Source of the DNA: Ceratopteris richardii
Lineage: Eukaryota > Streptophyta > Polypodiopsida > Polypodiales > Pteridaceae
Assembly: GCA_020310875.1 (NCBI GenBank)
Contig: CM035407.1
Span: forward strand, 90,936,632-91,000,631
DNA length: 64,000 bases
Direction: 5' to 3'
The notes under the pieces are model-generated. The model saw nothing but the letters and a program-made list of their open reading frames with translations. It did no database searches and was not told the origin of the DNA. Within the stretch, counting starts at the first letter, position 1. Every line of letters begins with the position of its first letter. Made by a program: the position numbers and the translations under genes. Of this stretch, positions 1-11,380 are shown piece after piece.

Positions 1-470
1 CCATTTTGAGTTCATATGTCTAGTCAATCAACTGTCTAAAGATAAACTTCTTTCAACTTAGTTTAAATAGAAAACTAAGGTGCACGAGAAATATTCCCCA
101 TCACTATTGGAGACTCGTCTAGTAGAGATAATTACTCCAAAGAAATTGTGAGAGAAAAGCTTTCCAATAAGATACGATATGAATTAAATGGATAAATATA
201 AAGAGAGATATCACCTTTACAAAGTGATGTACAGAAAAGGTAAGGAGCTTGAATACTTATGTGCTTTATAACACACTATTGAGGGCCCTTCTGATATCCA
301 ATTGGTGAGAGAATGACTCACATACACTTCTAAAACATCTCCTTGTCATCGCCACAAATTTATCATGTTCAAATAGCTTCTATATATAGAGATATATGCA
401 TGGGAGTTTGTATCTCTTCACCTACCCTTGCATCTTCTCTTTGTTGGTATTCTAAGGTATGAATACCATA
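1..470. other. Unassigned AT-rich flank
   Basis: I see no coding domain, LTR boundary or RNA gene here. The last five bases (ccata, 466-470) directly precede the R0 LTR and could be its target-site duplication, but the other copy is not found because the 5' end of R0 is lost. Confidence 0.4.
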
Positions 471-1402
471 TGTTGGAAGCGGTAGTGGGCCACAATAACA
501 ATTATCACAGGTTTATAGGATCTTCCAACAAATGAACCTTAACATACACACCTTAAGACTAAAAAATAGATGAGTGAGAGATAGAGAGAGAATAGACAAG
601 GTTTCAAGTGTAACGGTAAGCTATGAGGCTCACCTACACTAACTTATATATGAATGTCAAATTACAATGTGCGTATATGATACAAACTAACAATATCTAT
701 ATCTAGGCAGAAATAGGAACTAGATACAAGACATTGTGTGCCTAAGAGGTATGAAGAGTGTGTGTGTGAGAATATGGAGAATAAGAAAAGTTTAGAAATG
801 TTGTACAACAAACCCAAATTCTGATCAACCTAAATAAAAAACGAGTGACCTAGCAAGTAAGAATGGAAATAGACTTGGTACTCACACTCAGCAATGGATG
901 CTGATGGTAAGCTGGTAGAATCTCCTCTAGATATCTCCTAAAATAGATCACAACTCCTCCAAGAGTATGAGAAATCCTCCTCCAAGATGGCCTCCAAGAT
1001 CTCCTCCTAGCTTGAGAAGATTGATCACCTCCAAGTTGCAAGCACTCTTGCTAGAGCTCGTGTGATTGAGTGATGCTTACATAATGAGCCTTGCATGTTC
1101 TTATATAGTTTTTGTGCTCCTTAAAAAGAAATACTAAATGAAATCTCAATAAAGCATAAAGCTACTACAAAGAAAGACGTCATTGCAATTGTAAATCGGA
1201 ACAATAAAACAAATGATATCTCTTTTCAAAAAGTAACCACACGATCTGTGCCTAATGGGATGCAAACCTAGGCGGGTTCTTTAGAACAATTTTGTCCTAT
1301 CCACCTTGCCCAACGTGGATTATTGAAGATGTATTCAAACATAATTATCATATGATGGACTTATTGAGGATGTTTGGATAAGTTGTGACATTGTTTCCAA
1401 CA
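471..1402 (-). repeat. R0 3' LTR
   Basis: The 932-bp segment begins TGTTGGAA and ends TTCCAACA, an 8-bp perfect terminal inverted repeat with the usual TG...CA ends. On the plus strand it is followed at 1403-1413 by atccccccctt, which on the minus strand is a G-rich polypurine tract just upstream of an LTR. That fixes the orientation and shows this is the 3' LTR. No second LTR is present for comparison. Confidence 0.8.
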
Positions 1403-1482
1403 ATCCCCCCCTTCAATGTCACAATGGTATAAGGTTCAATAACCTGCAAAACTTCTTGTGACTTTTTCTTGAATTCTTTCCA

Positions 1483-2039
1483 CTAAATCTTGAGCTTATT
1501 GTATATGAACCTGTATACTTGAGAAATTGTAAATTGCATGTCCTGTGGTGTATTACATAGATATATCAAGCAACTGACCGCTTGACTATATAATGTAGCA
1601 TCAAATGGTTCTGAATATGCTATCGATTGTAATGAAACATTGACATCCATAGGTGTTTGCATAGGCTTAGAATCTGTCATCTCAAACCTTTCCAATAATT
1701 TCTCAATGTACTTCTGTTGTGTCATGTAGATAACTCATCTCTATACTTGAACTGAATCCTAGGACTTGTGATAATCATATCACTTTGTAGTGCATCTTGA
1801 ACACTAGCTGGTTCATTCTCAACTGAAGTAAGGGCTAAAACATTATGAATCTCACAATGTTCTGCATAGTTTACCTGGTCTTCTTGTTATCTCCTGGTCT
1901 GACTTCTAGTTCTTCCTATGTATTCCTTTATACCATTGTCCTTCCAAGTTTGATATAACCACTTTGGAGTATTCCTGAAAAGTGGTGGTATCTCTTCACG
2001 TTCTTCAGTATCTCTTTCTTTTGGAACGCTGGAACCTTC
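1483..2039 (-). pseudogene. R0 reverse transcriptase remnant
   Basis: At 1483-1725 the minus strand encodes the late RT segment (YIEKLLERF, then KPMQTPMDVN, then CLIYLC), matching the conserved copia stretch after the palm. Upstream (1741-2039) is the linker between integrase and RT, with remains such as ENEPASVQDALQSD. The whole palm including YVDD is missing between them, as is RNase H after the last residues. Deletions, not single stops, have destroyed this part. Confidence 0.7.
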
Positions 2040-3628
2040 TCAACCTTCATAAGTCGAAACTTCAAGAGGTACTGATGATGGACTAGGTACTAATGTAGGT
2101 AATGAAATTCTCACTTGACCTATATCTCTTAGGGTTTGAGAAGGCTCATCACCCCCCTTGTATGGCTGAATGTAAGCATCCAAATTCTTTCTAAAAAATG
2201 CATAGTCATTTGCCTTTATGAAATCTGGAATCTCTTCCTTCTTGGCATAAATTTGACTTTCTACAATATATGCATTGCGGGAGAGTAGGATATCACCTGT
2301 ATCTGGAACATAGAATTTGTATCCTTTGCTTTCAATTTCATAACCAATAAAAACCGCTTTAATGGCTTTTACATCAAGCTTACCACAATCCTTCTTCTCA
2401 ATGCGAACATAAGTTGGGGAACCAAAAACTTTGAAATAACTCATATTGGGCTTCTTCCCATAATAAGCTTCATAAGGTGTAATGACCTTCAAAGCTTTTG
2501 TGGAAGACTATTCAGAATGTGATTAGCTGTATGTACTGCATCAAACCAAAACTTGGGTGAAAGCCTTTTGGATGACATCATAATTCACATCATCTCAACA
2601 AGTATTCTATTCTTTCTCTCTACAACACCATTCTGTTCTGGCATGTAAGCAATAGTGAGTTGATGAGAGATACCTTTGTCTTCAAGAAAAGACTTAAAGT
2701 CTTTTGACATGTACTCTCCTCCTCTATTACTTCTCAAATCTATTGGATCTTTGACTGACTTTCATTTTCAACCATAGCTAAGAACTTCTTGAAAGTAGGA
2801 AAAACCTCTGACTTCACTTTAAGATCATAAATCCATGAACCTTGAGAAATCATCTATGAACATAACAAAGTACATGTAACCTTGAATAGAATCTGTTCTC
2901 ATTGGACCATTCACATCTGAATGTATGATCTGCAACTTCCTTGTGGTCGTGATAAATCCATGTTTCTTGAAAGGTAGTTTGTGAAGCTTTCCTTCAAGAC
3001 ATCCTTCACATGACTCTCCATCATCTGGTAAAGCAAAAATAGGCAAAGTCTCTGCCATACCTTGATCTTTGATATGCTTGAGAGCTATGTAATAGATATG
3101 ACCAAATCTAGCATGCCATAACTTCATGTTCTCCTTATGTGTAGTAGACCTAGCAACATTAGCATGACTTATTTTGGACAATACAAACATGCGGCTTCTA
3201 TTTTCACCTTGTAGTAGGCAATGCTCCTCATCAGGTGAGAGGATCTGACATGAATCTTTCTCAAAAATAACTTTATAACCATCTGACAAGAAAGTCAAGA
3301 TAGAAAGCAAATTCTTCTTTATTTTTGAAACATAAAGAACATTGGAAATTGTGAAATTTCCACTTGCTCTAGACTCAAGGTTCACTTCTCCAACACCAAC
3401 AACATCCAAATCATGACCATCTGCAATGGTGACTCTTCTACCTCAAGAGTTTGAAAGGGCAGAAAATACATTTTTGCAACCTGTCATATGCTTAGTAGCT
3501 CCAGAATAAAAAATCCAAGGATTATCTGAGATTGCATTTAATGTTGCCTGATCAAAAGCTATCTCTTCAATAGTACCACATGCATATGAATCTACCTTTG
3601 AAGATTTAGGTTTTAGATCATCTTCAAC
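2040..3628 (-). pseudogene. R0 protease, GAG-pre-integrase and integrase remnant
   Basis: Protease is seen at about 3443-3628 (WIFYSGATKHM), where the catalytic Asp of the copia DSGAT motif has become Tyr. GAG-pre-integrase and the zinc-binding HHCC region follow at 2825-3409 (LWHARFGH and CEGCLEGK), then the first integrase aspartate (FIDDFSR). The second catalytic Asp is Asn (RSNRGGEY, codon at 2726-2728). The catalytic Glu (NGVVERKN) is kept. The C-terminal integrase (2040-2492) is in another frame with ITPYEAYYGKKP. A stop plus frameshifts break the reading frame around 2500-2820. Confidence 0.8.
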
Positions 3629-3633
3629 ACTAT

Positions 3634-4677
3634 TGATGGAGAGGGTTAATCTCCAAAAGAACAAGTTGATCTTGAATTTAGATCACCTCTATATCAAGAT
3701 CAACTTTAGACTCCACCAAATTTAGACAACATTCATCAACCTTATCAGAAAATTGATTACTCTGAAAAATTCAACTTCTCAGAAAAGTCTGCTACAGATT
3801 AATCACTCATTGACTAATCAATCCTGTAAAGTTTTTTATAAAACTTTGTACAATACTTTGCCTTGAGGTTGCGCAACCTTTCCAAGTTAAATTTCTCAAA
3901 ATGATTGAGTACACACTGACAAATGTGTGAAACACTTTACCTATGTCTGAAATAGCTTCTTTGTAATGGCGACTTTGACACCTGCAACTTCTTAGCTACA
4001 GTTCTCCCAATGTCGAACCCGTTTGATCAAGATCTTTTAGCCATAGATGGCTTACCTTCCAACTTAAATTTTGAGCCCTCACTTGTGTAAAACTTTACAC
4101 CACACACTGAGTAATGTTCATTTCTCTGAACATGAAATCTGCGCCAGTTTTGTCGACTCTCAGAACATCATTACATATGAATGTTCCTAAACTAAATTCT
4201 CTCAACCTGATTGCAATTAGCCTCTCAAATTCTAGCCATAGATAGATTAGCTATGGACTTAGATACGTGCAAAAGGATTTCTCAAAAGATTAAACACAGA
4301 AGGAGCAGACAGCAATACATCGGGCGCAAGTTTTTCTTGATTTCTCAGAAAATTACAATTGAGTGAAGTTGATGAAATTCAACTCACTTCTCATGTGTCT
4401 AATGACACTCTCTACTACTCATTTCTCTCTTCCTATACTCTATTCTCATTCTATTCTACTTGCCCCGACTTTTTCAACACCATTTATAGGCAAATATATA
4501 CAAGCTTATGACTAATCAAAAATATGAGTCAGCTATATCTGAAGTAATGTACATATGTGTTCATAGTTTTGAATTTCTGAATATGTCCTTCCTTCAACCT
4601 TCTGAATTTGTTCTCTTCTTGATTCCTTGACTTCATTTCTTCATAAACCTTCAATTGATGATTGACATGCACCAACA
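3634..4677 (-). repeat. R1 3' LTR
   Basis: Reads TGATGGAG...CACCAACA on the plus strand (TGTTGGTG...CTCCATCA in element sense). It is 1,044 bp, the same length as the partner at 9065-10108, with about five substitutions seen by eye. A TATA-like CTATAAATG lies at 4481-4489 on the minus strand. Directly inside is the polypurine tract. Confidence 0.95.
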
Positions 4678-4690
4678 GCTCCCCCTCAAT
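4678..4690 (-). other. R1 polypurine tract
   Basis: The plus strand reads gctccccctcaat, which in element sense is a purine-rich tract (TTGAGGGGGAGC) immediately before the 3' LTR. It is the site expected to prime plus-strand synthesis. Confidence 0.8.
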
Positions 4691-7600
4691 CATTAATTGA
4701 GGTTTTCCTCTTAATACCTGCCATATCCTTGAATCTCTGTAGCTTTGGTCCATCTAGACTCTTTGTCATCATATCTGCAAGTTGATCCTTTGTAGGTGTA
4801 TACATAACTTCAATTTCTTTATCAATGACCTTCTCTCTCAGAAAATGATATTGTATTTCAATATGCTTAGTTCTAGCATGAAACACAGGATTAGCTGCCA
4901 AGTATAGAGAACTCATATTGTCTCCACAAACAATAGGAGTACTTTGAATCACATCAAAAACCTTCATAAGTGTCTTTAGCCATATTACCTCCTTTGCAGC
5001 TTCCACCATACCTTTGTATTCTGCTTCTGTAGATGATAAAGCAACTGTATGTTGCTTCTTAGAACACCATGAAATCAATTTGTCTCCTACATAGCATAAA
5101 TATCCATGTGTTGATCTTCTATCATCCACATTACCTGCCCAATCTGCATCACTATATATTTTCACTCTTGTATCAGAAGTAAATCCATAGTACAACCCTT
5201 CTCTGAGTGTACCCTTGATGTACCTAAGTACTCTTTGTCCTGCAACCCAATGTTCCTTTCTAGGACAATGCATGAATTGTGAAAGCACACCAACTGCATA
5301 TGACAAATCAGGCCTTGTTAATGTAGCATAAATCAAGCTACCAACCAAACTTTGATAGAGTTCATATCTCTGAACTCTTCTCCTCCAAATCTAGACAATT
5401 TATGGTTCACTTCCAAAGGTGTAGGTGCAACCCTGCAATCTTCCATTTTAAAGTTGGTTAGCAAGTTTTTAAGATACCTTTCTTGGGTCACATATACTCC
5501 ATGTTGAGTATAAGAAATCTCCATTCCCAAGAAGAATGATAAGTTCCCCAAATCACTGATTTTGAACTCTTTCTCCATCTGCTTCTTGATCATTTGTATT
5601 CCTTTATCATCTGTTCCTGTAAGTATTATGTCATCAACATAAATACAAACATAAATGAATCCATCTTCACTTGCTTTGACTAGCAAGCTACTATCTGCCT
5701 TTGATGCTTGAAATCCAAGATCATTCAAGAACTTTACAAGCCTATAATTCCATGCCCTTGGGGCCTGCTTTAATCCATACAAAGCTCTCTTGAGCTTACA
5801 CACATAATTTGGATTCACTTGATCTTTGAATCCATCTGGTTGCTCCATGTAAACTTCATCTGAAATGTAACCATTCAAAAAAGCATTTTTAACATCTAAT
5901 TGAGATAACTTCCAACCTTTGCAAGCAGCAATTGCTATGAGGGTTTTGATTGTTGTCATCTTTGCCACAGGACTATAAGTCTCATCATAGTCCACTCCAT
6001 ATGTCTGTGCATACCCTTTCACAACAAGTCTAGCTTTGTACCTAGACACACTTCCATCTGCAAATCTTTTTGTTTTGTAAACCCACTTACATCCAATAAT
6101 TTTCTGGCTATTAGGTTTAGGAACCAGATCCCAAGTCTGATTCTCTATCAATGCATCATACTCCTCTTGCATAGCTTCTCCCCAATTTCTCTTGCCTTTG
6201 GCTTCATCATATGTAGATGGATCTTCATCTGCTTTTATCAAATAAGCATAATCTTTAGTAGTCAAGAATGAGGTGTCATAGCTATACCTTGTAGGTTGCC
6301 ATTTGTGCCTAGATGACCTCCTAACTTCTGCACTTCTTGAAGTCTTTGGTTCATCACATTCTGGATCAAACCTTGGCCTCTCTTCAACTTCAACCTGTAC
6401 TTCATTAATCTCATTTTCATCAAGTAATTGAATCTTTGCTTTACCTTTCCTTTGATCCACTACTTCTTCAACATCTACATGTACATTATATTTACCTGCA
6501 TACCAAGTACCTTGCTCATCAAATGTAACATCCTTGGATACAAGAAATTGCTTTGTGGATGGACTCCACAACCTGTATCCCATTTGCTTATCATCGTAAC
6601 CAATGAATACATACTTTTCTGCCTTAGGCTCCAACTTATGCCTCAATTGAGATGGCACATATGCATATGCCAAGCATCCAAATATTCTGCAATGATCCAA
6701 GGTAGGTTTCTTACCCCACCAAGCTTCATATGGTGTCATACCTTGCAAAGCTTTACAAGGCAATCTATTGACCAAATATGTAGCTGTATTTACAGCCTCT
6801 GCCCACAAATAATTTGGGCAATTCTTCTCTTTCATCATGGACCTTGCAAACCCAACAAGAGTCCTATTTCTTCTTTTTGCTACCCCATTTTGTTGAGGAG
6901 AGTACCTGCAAGTAACTTCTCTCTTTATACTTGCATTCCACAAGTAATCATTGAATTCATTTGAAAAATACTCTCCCCCTCCATCTGACCTTAGTCTCTT
7001 CAATTTTTGACCTATAATCCTTTCTGCATATGCATGATAATGTCTAAATGTATTAAACACTTCTGACTTTTCTTTAATCACATAAATTTTGATCCATCTA
7101 GTAGCATCATCAACATATATGACATAGTATCTTGAACCATTTAAACTAAAGTCCTTTGAAGGACCCCACACATCTGTATGCACTAACTCAAGTCTTTCTG
7201 AATACATAAACCCATGCTTGGAATAGGATTGCTTATGAGCCTTACCTAATTGACATGCCTCACATCTGTATGTCATGTGTTGACCTGCAATGTTAGGCAA
7301 CCCAAGCACTGAATCATTGTTAATCATTTCTTTAATACCTCTTTCATTGAAGTGTCCAAGTCTTTTATGCCAAAGATCCAATTCAGATACCTTCTGCTCT
7401 CCATATGTGAACATAGCATGTCCAACATTTCCTTGTACCTTCAATGTGAAGAGCCTTCCTTCTTTCTTTCTTGTAACAACCTGTTTATACCCTTGACTAG
7501 GGTCTTCAACATATACTCCATCATTGGTGAATCTTACCTCATATCCCTTTTCCACAATTTGACCTACACTGATCAAATTCTTTGGAATTGTGGGAACATA

Positions 7601-8842
7601 AAGAACATTACTCAGAAGAGTGCTCCCATCTTTAGCCTTGACTGAACCAATTGACTTTACCTTATGCTTTGTATTATCACTTGTCTGAACTGTATGGTTA
7701 ATTGCATTATGATCTAAATCAGTCATCAAAGCAATATTTCCACTTAAATGATTACTACATCCTGAATCAATGTAGAACACTCTCATGTCCTCATGTGAGG
7801 TTTCATATGTTGCATTCATAATGAGAGTCGAATCCTCCTTCTGATCTGATGCATAGTTGTAGTAGGTGTTATTATAGGATTGATTTTGGAAGCTTCTTCC
7901 TCCACCTCTTCCAAAAGAATTCCTACCACCTCTACCTCTAAAATTTCCTCTCTGAAATCTACCACCTCTTGCTCTTTGATTAAAGTTCTGATAATTACCA
8001 TTGTTCTGATTATTGTGCCAACAATCATGAGATAGATGATTGGTCTTACCACATATCCAACAAGCTCTTGCATTATCTTTGTTGTTTCTGCCTCTTCCTC
8101 TACTTCTGCCATTTCCTTTTCCTCTTATGAAATTTGCTTGGTTTGAAGTACCTTCTTCTTCACCTGATTGTTGCTTTCCTTTGTTAGCTTTCTTCTTGTC
8201 TTTAGAGTACATTGCATGACATGCACTCTTATCAACATCTCCTTTGACATCATTCTCAAAAGTTAGCATATGACCTAACAATTGATTCAAATCAGGAGTG
8301 AAGTGATCTAATGAAAGTTCTGTAGACAAAATAAAAGGCTTCCACTTCTCATCTCCTCTTAGCCCTGTGAGAATTTGTCTTACCAATTTATCTTCTTCAA
8401 TATCTTCATCCACTGCACCTAGAGAATCTGCAATGTCCTTCATCTTTGTCACATAATCAGAGATTGATTGTGAGGCCTTCTTTTTGAAAGTAGTAAATTA
8501 TGCCCATAGTGAAGCCTTCCTTGATTTAGTTGTGTTTTGGAAATGCTCCTCCAAAGCATTCCAAATGTCACATGCACTTTCAAGTCCTCTAATGTGAGGA
8601 AGTAAATAGTCATTGACTACCATGTAGATTATGCTCCTTGCTTGAGCATCCTTCTTCATCCAATTCTTCAAGTCTGTAAGCTCCTCTCTAGTTGGAACAC
8701 TAGAGTCTCTAAATTTTGGCTTTTCTTCATCTCCTGTGATGTATCCCATCAGGTCTTTGCTCATAAGATGAGCTTCCATCCTCATTGACCATGCAGGATA
8801 GTTTTCCCTATCCAATTTCTCTATCTATAGAGAATCTCCCAT
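4686..8842 (-). pseudogene. R1 gag-pol, near-intact
   Basis: Gag starts at the ATG at 8842-8840. The zinc knuckle CWICGKTNHLSHDC is complete (about 8010-8075). Protease keeps IDSGCSNH; the integrase HHCC region keeps LWHKRLGH and CEACQLGK; integrase keeps DDATRW and RSDGGGEY. The catalytic glutamate has become lysine (NGVAKRRN, codon 6875-6877). RT keeps YVDD (5630-5641), and RNase H keeps SDADWAG, SSTEAEY and the TKHIEI tail. The frame is broken by a TAG at 8825-8827, a TAA at about 8495-8497 in the gag FTTFKKK region, and a 1-nt frameshift near 5365. Size and order are otherwise those of a full copia polyprotein of roughly 1,370 residues. It is probably not able to integrate by itself. Confidence 0.9.
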
Positions 8843-9051
8843 CTTGTGTCCACCTGTGTATTGAAATCTTCAAGCTTTACGAATAATATATGTACCTTTG
8901 CTTCGAATTAGAGTCCTTTTGTCTTTCTTGATGTAGTATGGTCTCCTTCTCAAGCTTTGCCTTCAAGTTTTCACCTTTTAGTTCTTCAATTGTTGAATTT
9001 CTTGAATCTGCAGCAGTCGGGATTCTCCTTTCCTTGATTTTGATGTTTCTT

Positions 9052-9063
9052 GCTCTGATACCA
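9052..9063 (-). other. R1 primer-binding site (tRNA-iMet)
   Basis: The plus strand reads gctctgatacca, which is TGGTATCAGAGC in element sense, complementary to the 3' end of initiator tRNA-Met. It lies one base from the 5' LTR, the standard copia arrangement. Confidence 0.92.
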
Positions 9064-9064
9064 C

Positions 9065-10108
9065 TGATGGAGAGGGTTAATCTCCAAAAGAACAAGTTGA
9101 TCTTGAATTTAGATCACCTCTATATCAAGATCAACTTTAGACTCCACCAAATTTAGACAACATTCATCAACCTTATCAGAAAATTGATTACTCTGAAAAA
9201 TTCAACTTCTCAGAAAAGTCTGCTACAGATTAATCACTCATTGACTAATCAATCCTGTAAAGTTTTTTATAAAACTTTGTACAATACTTTGCCTTGAGGT
9301 TGCGCAACCTTTCCAAGTTAAATTTCTCAAAATGATTGAGTACACACTGACAAATGTGTGAAATACTTTACCTATGTCTGAAATAGCTTCTCTGTAATGG
9401 CGACTTTGACACCTGCAACTTCTTAGCTACAGTTCTCCCAATGTCGAACCCGTTTGATCAAGATCTTTTAGCCATAGATGGCTTACCTTCCAACTTAAAT
9501 TTTGTGCCCTCACTTGTGTAAAACTTTACACCACACACTGAGTAATGTTCATTTCTCTGAACATGAAATCTGCGCCAGTTTTGTCGACTCTCAGAACATC
9601 ATTACATATGAATGTTCCTAAACTAAATTCTCTCAACTTGATTGCAATTAGCCTCTCAAATTCTAGCCATAGATAGATTAGCTATGGACTTAGATACGTG
9701 CAAAAGGATTTCTCAAAAGATTAAACACAGAAGGAGCAGACAGCAATACATCGGGCGCAAGTTTTTCTTGATTTCTCAGAAAATTACAATTGAGTGAAGT
9801 TGATGAAATTCAACTCACTTCTCATGTGTCTAATGACACTCTCTACTACTCATTTCTCTCTTCCTATACTCTATTCTCATTCTATTCTACTTGCCCCGAC
9901 TTTTTCAACACCATTTATAGGCAAATATATACAAGCTTATGACTAATCAAAAATATGAGTTAGCTATATCTGAAGTAATGTACATATGTGTTCATAGTTT
10001 TGAATTTCTGAATATGTCCTTCCTTCAACCTTCTGAATTTGTTCTCTTCTTGATTCCTTGACTTCATTTCTTCATAAACCTTCAATTGATGATTGACATG
10101 CACCAACA
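9065..10108 (-). repeat. R1 5' LTR
   Basis: Partner of the LTR at 3634-4677, 1,044 bp, TGATGGAG...CACCAACA on the plus strand. It is followed by the second ACTAT target copy (10109-10113). Confidence 0.95.
9911..9920 (-). promoter_or_regulatory. TATA box in R1 5' LTR
   Basis: In element sense the motif is CTATAAATGG inside the LTR, about 190 bp from its outer end, with a second TATATAT just upstream. This position fits the RNA polymerase II promoter of an LTR. The start site itself cannot be seen. Confidence 0.5.
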
Positions 10109-10113
10109 ACTAT

Positions 10114-10985
10114 TACCTCATGCTTTCTTCTTCTCATTGAAAATCCTTTACCTACATTTTGCTATTAAATGACCTAGTTTCTTACAGTAATGGCATACTC
10201 CTTTCTTTGAATCAAATGTAGTTGAAGATTTTTCTTTGGGTGTAGAGGAAGCATTAGGAAAAGGACTAGAAGACTTTGGATTGAAAGACTTACTTTCCTT
10301 CTTGGATTGTTGAATCTTCTGCCCCTTCTTTGTCTCCTTCTTCTTCTTACTCTTTGATGATGATAACATAGCTTCATCATTCTCTTCCATACCCTTTTGT
10401 TGATCTTCATCTTGAAGTAACAGGAATTGTAGCTCTTGAAATAAAATTTCTCTATGCCTTGTAGAGAGAGATAAAGAAGTAACAAAAGCACGATATGTTG
10501 ATGGAAGTGAGTTTAGAAGTGTGTTTACCATCTCTTCATCTGAAATATTTACTCCTACATTGAGTAACTGATCTTGTAAATCTTTAAGCTTCAAAATATG
10601 TGTCTGAACTGATTCACCAACTTTCATCCTTGTGTTGGCTAGCTGTCTCCTTAGATGAGCTTTCCTAGCAAGGTTTCTGCTCTAATAGAGATTCTCTAAC
10701 TCCAACCAAGCTTGAGGAGAGGTTCTTCAAGACCTAATTTGGGGTATAATATGCCTCTTAACTCCCATAGCAATATAATGAAAGTGCTAAAGCATCCCTT
10801 GAATCCCATCTAGATTGCTGTTCTATAGGAAGTAATCTGGTAATAGTATGGACTCCTAATGATGAAGTGGTTCCTTCTTCTTCACTAACCTCCCATTGAG
10901 TAGAAATAGGAACAGGGATTGTTCTAGAAGATGATGTAGCCTCTTCTCCGACTTGTCTTGGCCTTGGATAAGTGCCATTGACATC
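10114..10985 (-). pseudogene. R0 gag remnant
   Basis: The minus strand encodes a copia UBN2-type gag C-terminal part: ILKLKDLQDQLLNVG, then a lysine-rich stretch and a complete CCHC zinc knuckle (CHYCKKLGHLIAKC, near 10148-10195). The N-terminal part (10758-10985) is in a different frame, separated by breaks around 10630-10757. The apparent ATG at 10992-10994 lies in the R3-family LTR remnant and is not the real start. Confidence 0.75.
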
Positions 10986-11380
10986 CACAGACATCTAACT
11001 CCAATAATCGGTATTAGACCAGGTGACCACTTCATCTAGGGCATCATCGACACCCCTCTAGTCACAGTCTCAAAATCACACAAAATTTGGTGACCATACC
11101 CAAGGTGATTAGGACATCAAGAATACTTCGCTTTGTGGTGTTTAAATTGCAATTTGAGCTTGTTTTGGCCTCCAAACTCACTATTGTAGTGCTTGTGCAG
11201 GCTATTTCATCTTTTTGTGCCAAAGATACATACAATTTCGGTTCACCATTATAAGCATGTTGAAGTCTACTTCAAGTTTAGCAGAACTCATCAGGGTAGT
11301 TCTATTATAATTCTTGAGATATAGTCAATGTTCTACATCAGGGTATTTTAGTCAGTGGCCATGGCTAAAAGGAGTGAAAG
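10986..11380 (+). mobile_element. R3-family LTR end plus 5' leader fragment
   Basis: The plus strand matches, with many substitutions, the last about 20 bp of the R3 LTR, a mutated primer site (cggtattagacc, 11009-11020) and the R3 leader through the gag start (ggccatggctaaaa at about 11354). It aligns with R3 positions about 15690-16075. Homology stops within the first gag codons and gypsy sequence follows at once. The rest of the LTR is absent on the left. Confidence 0.75.

Larger units (their letters stand above)
3634..10108 (-). mobile_element. R1: young full-length Ty1/copia element nested in R0
   Basis: R1 is 6,475 bp with two 1,044-bp LTRs, a tRNA-iMet primer site, one gag-pol region and a polypurine tract, all on the minus strand. 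Both ends carry the 5-bp target duplication ACTAT (3629-3633 and 10109-10113), and R0 coding sequence resumes on both sides. By eye the LTRs differ at about five positions, so insertion was recent compared with every other element here. Defects in the body are few: two nonsense codons in gag, one frameshift late in RT, and an integrase active-site change. Confidence 0.95.
471..10985 (-). mobile_element. R0: truncated Ty1/copia retrotransposon, interrupted by R1
   Basis: The order on the minus strand is gag (10148-10985), protease, GAG-pre-integrase, integrase, a scrap of reverse transcriptase, a purine tract and a 3' LTR (471-1402). Integrase before reverse transcriptase is the Ty1/copia order. 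R1 sits between gag and protease at 3634-10108, flanked by the duplicated target ACTAT, so R0 is older. The 5' LTR and primer site are missing: at about 10985 the sequence switches to a plus-strand R3-family LTR end. Most of reverse transcriptase and all of RNase H are deleted. R0 is a dead copy. Confidence 0.85.

Noticed and set aside
5333..8452. R1 long frame as an intact host gene
   Set aside because: Its domains (zinc knuckle, protease, integrase, RT) and flanking LTRs, primer site and duplication show it is a retrotransposon polyprotein.
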